From NCBI RefSeq assembly GCF_013004645.1, contig NZ_JABEME010000007.1, forward strand, positions 186,001-250,000: 64,000 nucleotides of DNA. The letters are read 5' to 3'. Position 1 is the first letter of the stretch. Every line of letters begins with the position of its first letter. Origin of the DNA: Stenotrophomonas africana (GTDB lineage: Bacteria; Pseudomonadota; Gammaproteobacteria; Xanthomonadales; Xanthomonadaceae). The notes below the pieces were generated by a model. That model worked only from the letters and a program-made list of their open reading frames with translations, did no database searches and was not told the DNA's origin. A program made the translations under genes and the position numbers. Positions 1 through 7,880 of the stretch are shown piece by piece.

Positions 1-21
1 AGGTGTGGCCGAGGTGAGGCC

Positions 22-79
22 ATCCATGCATGGCGCGGATCTACTGCAGGAGCCCGGTAGATCCATGCCATGCATGGAT
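22..79. repeat. SMAG-type REP pair (GTAG repeat)
   Basis: Two inverted copies of a GTAGATCCATGCCATGCATG-like palindrome lie at 22-44 and 57-79, separated by 12 bases. Each copy can form a hairpin and the pair can form a larger cruciform. The GTAG head and the small internal palindrome match the REP family described in S. maltophilia. No gene is seen in 1-110. Confidence 0.75.
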
Positions 80-110
80 AGGACGGTTTGACGGCAGATC
101 GCAGGCAAAG

Positions 111-137
111 AAAAACCCCGGCCGAAGCCGGGGTTTC
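111..137 (-). terminator. Rho-independent terminator of the tRNA cluster
   Basis: Read on the minus strand this is a GC-rich stem (CCCCGGC, TTCG loop, GCCGGGG) followed by five T residues, just after the last tRNA-Glu. The stable tetraloop and T-run make it a textbook intrinsic terminator. Confidence 0.9.
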
Positions 138-144
138 AAATAAT

Positions 145-220
145 TGGCGTCCCCACGGGGATTCGAACCCCGGTCGCCACCGTGAAAGGGTGATGTCCTA
201 GGCCTCTAGACGATGGGGAC
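145..220 (-). tRNA. tRNA-Glu (TTC), copy 3
   Basis: A 76-nt cloverleaf with encoded CCA end. It begins GTCCCCATCG on the minus strand, and the anticodon loop CTTTCAC gives anticodon UUC. The T loop has GGTTCGAATCC. It is identical to the copies at 389-464 and 774-849. It is the most distal gene of the second tRNA transcript and is followed by the terminator at 111-137. Confidence 0.97.
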
Positions 221-267
221 GCACGAAAACTTCAAGTTGTAGATGCTTCGACGGCCTAATGTCGAAG

Positions 268-343
268 TGGTGGAGCCAAGCGGGATCGAACCGCTGACCT
301 CCTGCATGCCATGCAGGCGCTCTCCCAGCTGAGCTATGGCCCC
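268..343 (-). tRNA. tRNA-Ala (GGC), copy 3
   Basis: A 76-nt tRNA with encoded CCA. It starts GGGGCCATAGCTCAG on the minus strand. The anticodon stem CCTGC/GCAGG encloses loop ATGGCAT, giving anticodon GGC. The 47-base spacer to the following tRNA-Glu contains a CTTCGAC...GTCGAAG hairpin, probably a processing or structural element, that recurs in the other two pairs. Confidence 0.97.
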
Positions 344-388
344 ATGAAACTCCGGATGATCTGCCGGGAGCAGAGTCCGTTTTGAAAC

Positions 389-464
389 TGGCGTCCCCAC
401 GGGGATTCGAACCCCGGTCGCCACCGTGAAAGGGTGATGTCCTAGGCCTCTAGACGATGGGGAC
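389..464 (-). tRNA. tRNA-Glu (TTC), copy 2
   Basis: Identical in sequence to the tRNA-Glu at 145-220: anticodon UUC and encoded CCA end. It is cotranscribed downstream of the tRNA-Ala at 514-589 and upstream of the third pair. Confidence 0.97.
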
Positions 465-513
465 GCACGAAAAACTTCAAGTTGTAGAACCTTCGACGGC
501 CTAATGTCGAAAG

Positions 514-589
514 TGGTGGAGCCAAGCGGGATCGAACCGCTGACCTCCTGCATGCCATGCAGGCGCTCTCCCAGCTGAGCTATGGCCCC
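514..589 (-). tRNA. tRNA-Ala (GGC), copy 2
   Basis: Identical to the tRNA-Ala at 268-343 (anticodon GGC, encoded CCA). It is the first gene of the second transcript, which holds two Ala-Glu pairs. A candidate promoter lies immediately upstream at 607-635. Confidence 0.97.
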
Positions 590-606
590 GTGTTACCGAG
601 CCGCCT

Positions 607-635
607 ATCATACCTGCGCGTTCACGTTTGTGGAA
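607..635 (-). promoter_or_regulatory. Candidate promoter of the second tRNA transcript
   Basis: On the minus strand a -10-like TATGAT lies at 607-612, about 18 bases before tRNA-Ala copy 2. A weak -35 (TTCCAC, 630-635) lies 17 bases upstream. The terminator at 729-755 isolates this transcript from the first pair, so a promoter is needed here. The -35 match is poor. Confidence 0.45.
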
Positions 636-728
636 GTCTTTTTTGAACTTTTTTCGTTCCGGTTCAACCGCAACCACGAGGGCAGGGGAACCGCAACGCC
701 ACAAGCTGAATGCCGGTAGGCGGTGAAC

Positions 729-755
729 AAAAAAGACCCGGTTATCGGCCGGGTC
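729..755 (-). terminator. Rho-independent terminator after the first Ala-Glu pair
   Basis: On the minus strand the stem GACCCGG...CCGGGTC is followed by TTTTTT. It lies 19 bases after tRNA-Glu copy 1 and separates the first tRNA pair from the next two. Confidence 0.88.
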
Positions 756-773
756 CTCGTTGTTCGTGATGAG

Positions 774-849
774 TGGCGTCCCCACGGGGATTCGAACCCC
801 GGTCGCCACCGTGAAAGGGTGATGTCCTAGGCCTCTAGACGATGGGGAC
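774..849 (-). tRNA. tRNA-Glu (TTC), copy 1
   Basis: Identical to the other two tRNA-Glu genes: 76 nt, anticodon UUC, encoded CCA. It forms a short transcript with the tRNA-Ala at 904-979, ended by the terminator at 729-755. Confidence 0.97.
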
Positions 850-903
850 GCAATTCTCATCAATGTTCTTTAGCGACCTTTCGACGGCCTAATGCCGAAA
901 GAT

Positions 904-979
904 TGGTGGAGCCAAGCGGGATCGAACCGCTGACCTCCTGCATGCCATGCAGGCGCTCTCCCAGCTGAGCTATGGCCCC
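904..979 (-). tRNA. tRNA-Ala (GGC), copy 1
   Basis: Same sequence as the other two tRNA-Ala genes (anticodon GGC). It is the first gene downstream of the strong promoter at 998-1026. The spacer to tRNA-Glu carries the same hairpin idea as the other pairs (CTTTCG...CGAAAG) but otherwise differs. Confidence 0.97.
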
Positions 980-997
980 ACGTCGCTGAGGAGCGAA

Positions 998-1026
998 ATA
1001 ATAGCCTTGCCCCAGGGGGTTGGCAA
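998..1026 (-). promoter_or_regulatory. Sigma-70 promoter of the tRNA cluster
   Basis: On the minus strand TTGCCA (1021-1026) and TATTAT (998-1003) are separated by exactly 17 bases. The expected start point falls about 11-12 bases before tRNA-Ala copy 1. The match and spacing are close to consensus, as expected for a stable-RNA promoter. Confidence 0.82.
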
Positions 1027-1082
1027 GCATTTGTTGCACTTTTCTTCACGTGCGCCGCAACGCCGTTATCGGTCGTCCATGC

Positions 1083-1481
1083 TTATGCATTGTCGTCGGT
1101 CAGTGCCGCCAGAATCGGGCACTGGTCCAGCGAGCCGTGGCCGGGACAGGCGTCGACCAGCTGTGACAGCGCGGCGTGCATGCGCTGCAGCTCGGCCATC
1201 CGTTGCGCGATGTCCTGCAGGCGGGCCTGCGCAGTGTCGCGCACGCTGCCCATGTCCTGCTGATGGCGATCGCTGAGTGCGAGCAGTTCGCCGATTTCCT
1301 CCAGGCTGAAGCCCAGCGCCTTGGCACGGCGGATGAAGCGCAGCCGGCGCAGGTCCGGCTCACCGAAGATGCGGTAGCCCCCGGCCGAGCGGGCCGCTGT
1401 CGGCAGCAGCTGCTGCCGCTCGTAGTAGCGCACCGTGTCGATCGGCACGCCCGCCTGGCGGGCCAGTTGTCCAATGTTCAT
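1083..1481 (-). CDS. MerR-family metal-responsive transcriptional regulator
   Basis: A 132-residue one-component regulator. Residues 1-70 form the MerR winged helix (start MNIGQLARQAGV, then TVRYYE and GGYR). A long dimerisation helix follows, then a C-terminal metal-binding loop with Cys112 and Cys121 (CPGHGSLDQC). The length and the Cys pair fit the CueR/ZntR/CadR group. Eight residues between the cysteines is one more than in CueR, and no Cys is visible near residue 77-79, so the metal cannot be assigned. No efflux gene lies next to it. Its promoter carries its own dyad (1508-1543), so autoregulation is likely. Confidence 0.88.
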   Translation of the reverse strand: MNIGQLARQAGVPIDTVRYYERQQLLPTAARSAGGYRIFGEPDLRRLRFIRRAKALGFSLEEIGELLALSDRHQQDMGSVRDTAQARLQDIAQRMAELQRMHAALSQLVDACPGHGSLDQCPILAALTDDNA

Positions 1482-1507
1482 CGCGGATTCCTGCGGATGC
1501 TGTGGCC

Positions 1508-1543
1508 ATTGTGAAGCCTTGAGTCTGGTCGAGGGTCAAGGCT
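1508..1543 (-). promoter_or_regulatory. MerR-type promoter/operator of the regulator at 1083
   Basis: On the minus strand -35 TTGACC (1534-1539) and a -10-like CACAAT (1508-1513) are 20 bases apart, the over-long spacer typical of MerR-activated promoters. A perfect 8-base inverted repeat AGCCTTGA/TCAAGGCT (1515-1522, 1536-1543) occupies the spacer and -35. The promoter points at the merR-like gene itself. Confidence 0.7.
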
Positions 1544-1666
1544 TTGCGCCGATGTGCGCATTCAGCGCACTTTGCAACTTTCTTCATAGCCCTGCCGTTG
1601 GACCAGTTCCTACCCTTCGCCTGAACCGGCCATTCAATGGCCTGCAACGAACCGAGGAGGTGGTCA

Positions 1667-2734
1667 GTGGATGGAATCAGGAACGAAGGATTCGTCGAGG
1701 TCGCGGTGGTCGAGTACCCGGGAGGCGACCCGTCCGCGGCATCGGTGCTGGCGGAAATGGCCCACGTCGCCAATCGCCTCGCCCAGCAGCAGCGCCGACC
1801 GTTCAAGCGCGTACTGGTTACGCGCTGGATCGTACCGGCCAGCCAGACCGGCGTGCATCGCATTGCCGGTGCGGAAATGCTCGAAGCCGCCATTCCTGCG
1901 GTGATCGCGGTTCCCGGCCAGATCAGTCCCGGAACCTGCCTGCGTGCCGAAGAAGTCCTGCTGGACTGGCTGCGTGCCCACTACGACGGTGGCAGCCTGC
2001 TGGCGGCCGCCAGCGATGGGGTGAGTGTGCTGGCGCGTGCCGGCCTGCTGGCCGGGCGAACGGTAAGCGGGCCCGATCTGGTGCGGCATCCCGGATTGCA
2101 GGCGCAGTCGATGAGCTGGGTACCCAGTGAGCGTGCGCTGGTTGACGATGGCGATCTGCTGACGGTCGGCGGTTCGCAGGCCTGGCGATTCCTGGGCCTG
2201 CGGCTGCTGTACCGGCTGCACGGGCAAGGGGTGGCGAGCGCGGTCGCGCAACAGCTGGGCATCACCGTGCCAGCGGGCATCCAGCAGGATCTGGAGCGTT
2301 TCAGTGCCAATTTCGCCCATGGCGATCGCGATGTGCTGAAGGCGCAGCGGTGGCTGCATACCACTGCGGCACGAGGCGCCACCCTGGCGGCCATCTGTGA
2401 GGTTTCCGGGTTGGAGCCGCGCACGCTGCAGCGACGTTTTCTCCGGGCCACCGGTCTGCGCCCGATCGAGTACTGCCAGCGGCTGCGCATTGCCAAGGCC
2501 CAGACCCTGCTGCAACAGGGGGCAGGTATCGACGAAGTTGCCTGGGGCGTGGGCTATGCCGATCAGAGCGCTTTCCGGCGCCTGTTCCTTCGTATCGTGG
2601 GCATGACGCCGGCCAACTATCGTCGCCACGTCAGCAGCAAGCGGCGAGAGAGGCCTCTGATGCCCTCGGTCGCAGGCAGTCTGCGCGGGTTGCAGGCACC
2701 GTCGGGCGTGCAGTTGGGGCGAAGTGCCGCGTGA
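1667..2734 (+). CDS. GlxA-family AraC transcriptional regulator
   Basis: A 355-residue protein with an N-terminal DJ-1/PfpI-like (GATase1-like) domain over about residues 5-190 and two AraC helix-turn-helix motifs at the C terminus (LAAICEVSGLEPRTLQRRF and the VAWGVGYADQSAFRRLF helix). GlxA-type regulators respond to small metabolites; the ligand is unknown here. I chose GTG 1667 because GAGGAGG lies six bases upstream. The ATG at 1637 has no such site. It is transcribed away from the MerR gene. The target is not evident; the thioredoxin genes just downstream are possible. Confidence 0.85.
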   Translation: MDGIRNEGFVEVAVVEYPGGDPSAASVLAEMAHVANRLAQQQRRPFKRVLVTRWIVPASQTGVHRIAGAEMLEAAIPAVIAVPGQISPGTCLRAEEVLLDWLRAHYDGGSLLAAASDGVSVLARAGLLAGRTVSGPDLVRHPGLQAQSMSWVPSERALVDDGDLLTVGGSQAWRFLGLRLLYRLHGQGVASAVAQQLGITVPAGIQQDLERFSANFAHGDRDVLKAQRWLHTTAARGATLAAICEVSGLEPRTLQRRFLRATGLRPIEYCQRLRIAKAQTLLQQGAGIDEVAWGVGYADQSAFRRLFLRIVGMTPANYRRHVSSKRRERPLMPSVAGSLRGLQAPSGVQLGRSAA

Positions 2735-2814
2735 TGCCTGATATCGGGCGGCCCTTGCAACCTGGGCGCGACGCTTCGACCATGCAGGCAGTGGACGATT
2801 GAGCAGGTGGATTG

Positions 2815-3618
2815 ATGTCGAGTGTTGGACCGGTACCCATGCCGGTGGTGTTGATCCTCGTTTGCATGTTGCTGGCGATGGCTGTGGCCCGTCTGTGGCC
2901 ACGGAGGGAAGACGAAAGACCGCTGCCATCGGCAGCAAGCATGGTGTTGGACATGCTGCTGATCGGCCTGTTGTGTGGCCGCCTCAGTTTTGTCGCGCTG
3001 AACGTCGCGCTCTATCGCGAAGCTCCCTGGAGCATTCTGCAGATCGCCGACGGTGGCTATCACCTGGTGGTGGTGCTGGTGGCAGGACTGGCATGGGGTT
3101 TATGGCGCTTGCGGCCGTGGCCCACGCTGCGTATGCCGGTGCTGATCAGCGCTCTGATCGGCGTGCTGCTCTGGGCGGGTGGCGGCCAGGTGCTGTCGGC
3201 CTGGCAGGAGCGCCAGATGCCATTGCCGGTGCTGCAGGTAACGGACCTTCAAGGCGGCGAGGTCGATCTGCAGCAGTTCCGGGGCAAGCCGCTGGTGCTG
3301 AATCTGTGGGCCACATGGTGCGGGCCCTGCCGACGCGAAATGCCCGTGTTGGCGGCGGCACAGCAGGCACATGCCGATGTGCAGTTCGTGTTCCTCAATC
3401 AGGGTGAAACCCTTGATGAGGTCCAGGGTTTCCTCGCCAGCGAACGACTGGCGCTGGGCAACGTGTTGCTGGACGATGACGCTGCCGCTTCAACTGTGCT
3501 GGGCGTGCAGGCCTATCCTTCCACGCTCTTCTTCGATGCCGACGGGCGCCTGCGTGAACTGCACCTGGGCGAACTGACTGCGGCCGGTCTTGAACACAAA
3601 CTGCGCCGGCTGCGGTAG
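2815..3618 (+). CDS. Membrane-anchored TlpA/ResA-like thioredoxin
   Basis: A 267-residue protein. About four hydrophobic segments (8-24, 43-61, 84-98, 107-123) precede a periplasmic thioredoxin domain (about 135-267) with the redox motif WATWCGPC, Cys169 and Cys172. TlpA/ResA proteins reduce disulfides in the periplasm, for example during cytochrome c assembly. The membrane part, with GRLSFV and ILQIADGGY, faintly resembles prolipoprotein diacylglyceryl transferase, so this may be an Lgt-like/thioredoxin fusion (inference). The ATG at 2815 is preferred over the TTG at 2812. dsbG follows 30 bases later, so the two probably form a thiol-redox operon. Confidence 0.85.
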   Translation: MSSVGPVPMPVVLILVCMLLAMAVARLWPRREDERPLPSAASMVLDMLLIGLLCGRLSFVALNVALYREAPWSILQIADGGYHLVVVLVAGLAWGLWRLRPWPTLRMPVLISALIGVLLWAGGGQVLSAWQERQMPLPVLQVTDLQGGEVDLQQFRGKPLVLNLWATWCGPCRREMPVLAAAQQAHADVQFVFLNQGETLDEVQGFLASERLALGNVLLDDDAAASTVLGVQAYPSTLFFDADGRLRELHLGELTAAGLEHKLRRLR

Positions 3619-3648
3619 CCTGCCCGGGCATCTCACTACGGAGTTCCC

Positions 3649-4485
3649 ATGTTGTCGACTTCCATGCGCATCGCTCCGGCGGTGCTGTTGCTGCCGGTCA
3701 TGCTGGCATTGGCCGCCTGCAGCCAGGCCCAGACCCCACCGGGCAAGGCGGCCCCGGCAGCAACTGCTCCGGCTGCTGCGACCAAGGGCGACCGTCCTGC
3801 CGTGCTGAAGGGTATCGAGAAGCACGGTTTCGAGGTGGTTGCCGAGTTCGATGCGCCGGGTGGCCTGCGTGGCTTTGCGGGCGTGGTGGGTGGCCAGCAA
3901 CCGGCCGCAGCCTACGTCACGGCCGATGGCAAGCACGTACTGGTAGGCAGCCTGTTTGATGCCGAGGGCAATGACGTCGCGGCCGAAGCCGTGGAGAAAC
4001 TGGTTGCCGCGCCGATGTCGGCCAAGATGTGGACCAAGCTGGAGGCCAGTGCCTGGGTGCGTGACGGCAAGGCCGATGCGCCGCGCGTGGTCTATACCTT
4101 CAGTGATGCCAACTGCCCGTACTGTCACAAGTTCTGGGAAGCCGCACGGCCGTGGGTCGATGCCGGCAAGGTGCAGCTGCGTCACATCATGGTCGGCGTC
4201 ATCCGCGAGGACAGCCCGGCCAAGGCGGCGGCCATCCTCGCTGCACGTGACCCGAGCGCGGCGCTGCTGCAGAACGAGCACGATTTTGATCGCGGTGGCA
4301 TCAAGGCGCTGCCGAACATCAGTCGTGACATCGCCGGCAAGCTCGACGCCAATCAGGTGCTGATGATCGAGATGGGCTTCCAGGGCACGCCGGGCATCCT
4401 GTTCCAGGACGCACAGGGCCAGGTGCAGCGTCGAGCCGGCCTGCCGCAGGGCGCCGACCTGCAGACGGTGCTGGGCCCGCGCTGA
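3649..4485 (+). CDS. dsbG: Thiol:disulfide interchange protein DsbG
   Basis: A 278-residue DsbC/DsbG-family protein. It has a hydrophobic signal (residues 7-23) ending in a lipobox-like ALAAC, so it may be a lipoprotein rather than freely soluble as in E. coli. A dimerisation domain follows (about 45-125), then a thioredoxin-fold domain with the active site CPYC at Cys156-Cys159. CPYC is the DsbG form; DsbC has CGYC. The family isomerises or protects single cysteines in the periplasm and is kept reduced by a membrane partner. The TlpA-like gene upstream is a candidate partner. Confidence 0.9.
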   Translation: MLSTSMRIAPAVLLLPVMLALAACSQAQTPPGKAAPAATAPAAATKGDRPAVLKGIEKHGFEVVAEFDAPGGLRGFAGVVGGQQPAAAYVTADGKHVLVGSLFDAEGNDVAAEAVEKLVAAPMSAKMWTKLEASAWVRDGKADAPRVVYTFSDANCPYCHKFWEAARPWVDAGKVQLRHIMVGVIREDSPAKAAAILAARDPSAALLQNEHDFDRGGIKALPNISRDIAGKLDANQVLMIEMGFQGTPGILFQDAQGQVQRRAGLPQGADLQTVLGPR

Positions 4486-4510
4486 GTTGCGCCTTCATCG
4501 TGAATGACCC

Positions 4511-4547
4511 ACGGGCCCGCATGGCAGCATGCGGGCCCGTTGCTTTC
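4511..4547 (+). terminator. Hairpin terminator after dsbG
   Basis: Perfect 13-base arms ACGGGCCCGCATG and CATGCGGGCCCGT (4511-4523, 4528-4540) enclose a GCAG loop. Only a weak T-tract (TGCTTT) follows. It lies 25 bases after the dsbG stop and is a very stable, though T-poor, terminator. Confidence 0.65.
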
Positions 4548-4625
4548 CGTGATCAGGAACGATGTGCGGCCTGCGCATCATCTGTTCGTCGTCACGTCTG
4601 AATAGTGACTGACATCAAGCCTCGC

Positions 4626-4645
4626 GCCTTGATTCCAATCAAGGC
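4626..4645. promoter_or_regulatory. 20-bp perfect palindrome upstream of the porin operon
   Basis: GCCTTGATT and its exact complement AATCAAGGC flank a central CC. This lies in the 511-base gap between dsbG and the porin gene, about 350 bases before the porin start. Its symmetry suggests an operator for a dimeric regulator. The rest of 4646-4996 shows no convincing gene; short reading frames there lack coding character. Confidence 0.4.
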
Positions 4646-4996
4646 CAAAAACGACAGGTGAGCTAGCCTTTGACGCATGGATTACAGCGTCAACGCGCGA
4701 TGGATGTCGCGCTCGCCAAGCCCTGATCGGGGCCGGTCGGCTCAGCCATTCACGACACTCTCACCCTGTGCTTGTTACCCAGACCGCTGCGGTCGCCACC
4801 TCTCTGGCAGCGCGGCCTTGATGGCGTCGACATCGGTACAGGCAGGGCAGTGTCACGGTCCTGTTGTCTGTCATGCGCAGGCTGGCCGGTGTCGTCGACG
4901 CAGTATCCGCATTTCCAGCAACAGCGGAGCGAAGCCGGGGTGGCACATGCGTGCGTCCCGTCAGCGCGAATCAAGTGTTCGTCCAGGGAGGATGCA

Positions 4997-6430
4997 ATGC
5001 GCGTGGCGGTACTGAGTCTGGCCTGCTTGACCGCACTGGCGATCACGCCGGCGTATGCACAGACAGTCGACAAGGAGGACGCACAGGCGCTGCGTCATGA
5101 GATTGCGGCCATGCGCCAGGCGCTGGAGGGCATGCAGCAGCGGTTGGATCGCCTCGAGCAGCGCGATGGAACTGTTGGGCCCGCCACTGCGCAGGCGCCC
5201 ACATCGGTGGTCGCGCCCGCCAGCACTACCCATCTGCTGCATCCCACCCAGGTGCCGGGCGTGGCACAACCCGTACTGCCGCAACGCGAATCGGTGGCCG
5301 ATCCGTCCACCGCCGCATCGCGACCGGACAGTGCGGCTGGTCCGACCGATCCTGACCTGAAGGGCTTCTTCGCCATTCCCGGTACCGACACGGTGATCCG
5401 CATCGGCGGCTACGCCAAGCTGGATGCCATTGCCGATTCGCGTGCAGCGGGTGACGAGGATCAGTTCATTCCCTCGTCGATGCCGGTGGGTGGCAGCCAT
5501 CGCGATGTTTCCAACTTCAACATCCATGCCAAGCAGACCCGCTTCAGCTTCGAGGCGCGGCGCCCGACCACGCACGGCAACCTGCGCTTCTACCTCGAGA
5601 ACGACTTCTTCGGCAGCAGTGACGGCTACGAATTCCGCCTGCGCCATGCCTATGGCCAGCTGGGCAATACCTACGCCGGCTACGGCTACTCCAGCTTCAT
5701 GGATGCGGACAGCCTGCCCGACACTTTGGATTTCGCAGGGCCTGGCGGTGCTGGTTACCTGCTGGTGGCGGGCATTCACCACAGCTTTTCGATGGGCAAG
5801 GGCAACACCCTGACCGTCGCCGCCGAAGATCCGAAGACCGAACTGGCGGGTGCCAGCGATGAGCGGGCCGCGGTGAACCGGCTTCCTGATGTGACGGTGA
5901 CCGCGCGCATGGAGCGCGATTGGGGCCACCTGCAGCTGGGTGCGGTGGCACGCAGCCTGGCCTATGACGGCGACGGCGAGCGTGACCGGCGCATGGCCGG
6001 CGGCCTGCAGCTCAGTGGTTCGGCATCGGCGGGCGAGCGCGACCTGGTGCTGTTTGGCGTGCTCGGCGGGCGCGGCCTCAGCCGCTATACCGCCGACCTG
6101 ACCGGCTCCGGGCTGGACGCGGTGGTCGGTGCCGATGGCCGCCTCGACGCGCTCGACCTGCACGGCGGCTTCGTCGGCTACACGCATTACTGGTCCGAGC
6201 TGTGGCGTTCGAACCTGATCTTCGGCCAGCTGACCCTGGAGCGGAATGCCGCACTGGCGGCCGAGGCTTTCCGGCAGAGCCGCTACGGCGTGTTCAACCT
6301 GATCTGGAGCCCGGCGCCCTCGTGGACGATGGGCATGGAGCTGCTGTACGGCCGCCTGGAACAGCAGGGCGGCGCGCGCGGCGACACGGTCCGGGTGCAG
6401 GGGAGCCTGCAATACAACTTCATCAAATAG
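4997..6430 (+). CDS. DcaP-like trimeric outer-membrane porin
   Basis: A 477-residue protein with a signal peptide (MRVAVLSLACLTALAITPAY, cleaved near AYAQ) and an N-terminal coiled coil (about 24-55, heptads of Leu/Met/Ile). A Pro/Ala-rich linker follows, then a beta-barrel of alternating aromatic strands that starts near GFFAIPGTDTVIRIGGYAK. This coiled-coil plus PGT...GGYAKLD pattern is typical of DcaP family porins, which take up small anionic compounds and peptides. ATG 4997 follows GGGAGGATGC. An upstream in-frame extension to 4772 is not signal-like. It is the first gene of a four-gene array with an antiporter and a decarboxylase. Confidence 0.82.
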   Translation: MRVAVLSLACLTALAITPAYAQTVDKEDAQALRHEIAAMRQALEGMQQRLDRLEQRDGTVGPATAQAPTSVVAPASTTHLLHPTQVPGVAQPVLPQRESVADPSTAASRPDSAAGPTDPDLKGFFAIPGTDTVIRIGGYAKLDAIADSRAAGDEDQFIPSSMPVGGSHRDVSNFNIHAKQTRFSFEARRPTTHGNLRFYLENDFFGSSDGYEFRLRHAYGQLGNTYAGYGYSSFMDADSLPDTLDFAGPGGAGYLLVAGIHHSFSMGKGNTLTVAAEDPKTELAGASDERAAVNRLPDVTVTARMERDWGHLQLGAVARSLAYDGDGERDRRMAGGLQLSGSASAGERDLVLFGVLGGRGLSRYTADLTGSGLDAVVGADGRLDALDLHGGFVGYTHYWSELWRSNLIFGQLTLERNAALAAEAFRQSRYGVFNLIWSPAPSWTMGMELLYGRLEQQGGARGDTVRVQGSLQYNFIK

Positions 6431-6507
6431 GCGCCAGCGGTCGTACGCCAGCGTAACCCGTCCCCACGCCCGGCTGCACCGGGCTCATGCCTGTACAGGA
6501 GATTGTC

Positions 6508-7860
6508 ATGGCAGAAGCAAAGAAAATCGGGGTGGTCGGAGCCACCTTCCTCGTCGCCGGCAACATGATGGGCTCAGGCGTGTTCCTGTTGCCCTCCAGC
6601 CTGGCCAAGATCGGTACCGCCTCGATCTGGGGCTGGCTGATCACCACCGCCGGCGCGCTTTTGCTGGCCTTCGTGTTCGCCAAGCTGGGCAAGCTGGCGC
6701 CCAAGGCCGGCGGTCCCTATGCCTACGCGCGTGACTGGTTCGGGCCGTATATGGGCTTCCAGACCAATACCATCTACTGGTTCGCCAACTGGATCGGCAA
6801 CGTCGCCATCCCGATCGCGGCGGTCGGCTATTTCAGCTACTTCTTCCCGATCCTGTCCGAGCCGCTGGTGCGCTGCATCGCGGTGCTGATCCTGGTGTGG
6901 GCGCTGAGCTTCGCCAACATGATCGGCCCGGCCTTCGTCAGCCGCGTGCAGACGGTCACCACCAGCTTTGCGCTGGTGCCGATCCTTGGCATCGCCATCT
7001 TTGGCTGGTTCTTCTTCGATGCCGACATCTTCAAGGGTGCCTACAACGTGTCCGGTGAGTCGAACTTCGGCGCGATCTCCAGTGCTGCAGCCCTCACCCT
7101 GTGGGCTTTCATTGGTGTCGAGTCGGCTTCGGTGACCGCTGGCGTGGTCGAGAACCCGGAAAAGAACGTGGCCCGCGCCACCCTGGCCGGTGTGTTCCTG
7201 GCCGCCGTCGCGTACATCGCCAGTTCCTCGGTGATCATGGGCATGGTGCCGAACTCGGAGCTGCAGGTGTCCGATGCGCCGTTCGCGCTGGCCGCGGCCA
7301 AGGCCGTGGGTGGCTGGGGCGGTGCGCTGGTCAGTCTGTGTGCCTTCATCGGTGCTGCCGGTTCGCTGGGCGGCTGGATCCTGCTGACCGCACAGAGTGC
7401 CAAGGCGGCCTCCGATGACGGCCTGTTCCCGAGCATCTTCAGCAAGACCAACAAGGACGACGTGCCGGTCAAGGGCGTGCTGATCGTTGCGGTGCTGATG
7501 ACCCTGGCGGTGCTGGTCACTTCCACGTCGGAAACCGCGTCGGCACAGTTCGACGTGATCACGTCGGCTGCCGTGGTGCTGACCCTGCTGCCTTACATCT
7601 ACTCGTGCGTGGCCTGCTACTTTGTGGTCGAGCGCTCGCACACCCTGGTCCACACCGGTGCGTTCTGGACCCTGACCAGCCTGACCGTTGTGTACTGCCT
7701 GTGGGCGATCTACGGCTCGTCGGGAACCATCGTGCAGTACGCCTTCCTGTTCGTGCTGTTCATCACCGTGTTCTATCCCTTCTTCAGCGAGGAGCGCCGC
7801 CAGCAGCGGCAGCGCGCCCGCGAGGCATCGGCGATCAGCGCCGGCGCCCAGCGTTCCTGA
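6508..7860 (+). CDS. AdiC/CadB-like amino acid:amine antiporter
   Basis: A 450-residue APC-superfamily transporter with about 12 membrane segments. Residues that act in E. coli AdiC are present with a constant offset of three: GSG at 22-24, Tyr90, Asn98, Trp199, Glu205 and Trp290. It should exchange an external basic amino acid for the decarboxylated amine across the inner membrane. Asn98 corresponds to an arginine-contacting residue in AdiC, which mildly favours arginine/agmatine, but lysine/cadaverine is not excluded. The start is at 6508 after CAGGAGA. The decarboxylase follows 20 bases downstream. Confidence 0.88.
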   Translation: MAEAKKIGVVGATFLVAGNMMGSGVFLLPSSLAKIGTASIWGWLITTAGALLLAFVFAKLGKLAPKAGGPYAYARDWFGPYMGFQTNTIYWFANWIGNVAIPIAAVGYFSYFFPILSEPLVRCIAVLILVWALSFANMIGPAFVSRVQTVTTSFALVPILGIAIFGWFFFDADIFKGAYNVSGESNFGAISSAAALTLWAFIGVESASVTAGVVENPEKNVARATLAGVFLAAVAYIASSSVIMGMVPNSELQVSDAPFALAAAKAVGGWGGALVSLCAFIGAAGSLGGWILLTAQSAKAASDDGLFPSIFSKTNKDDVPVKGVLIVAVLMTLAVLVTSTSETASAQFDVITSAAVVLTLLPYIYSCVACYFVVERSHTLVHTGAFWTLTSLTVVYCLWAIYGSSGTIVQYAFLFVLFITVFYPFFSEERRQQRQRAREASAISAGAQRS

Positions 7861-7880
7861 GTTCGACAAGGAGAATCAAC

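Noticed and set aside
206..1276. Short protein-like frames across the tRNA array
   Set aside because: They are read through identical tRNA genes and repeat the same peptide, so they are not genes.
4677..5015. Short frames in the gap before the porin gene
   Set aside because: No consistent codon bias, start site or domain. The longer frame from 4772 is only an upstream extension of the porin.
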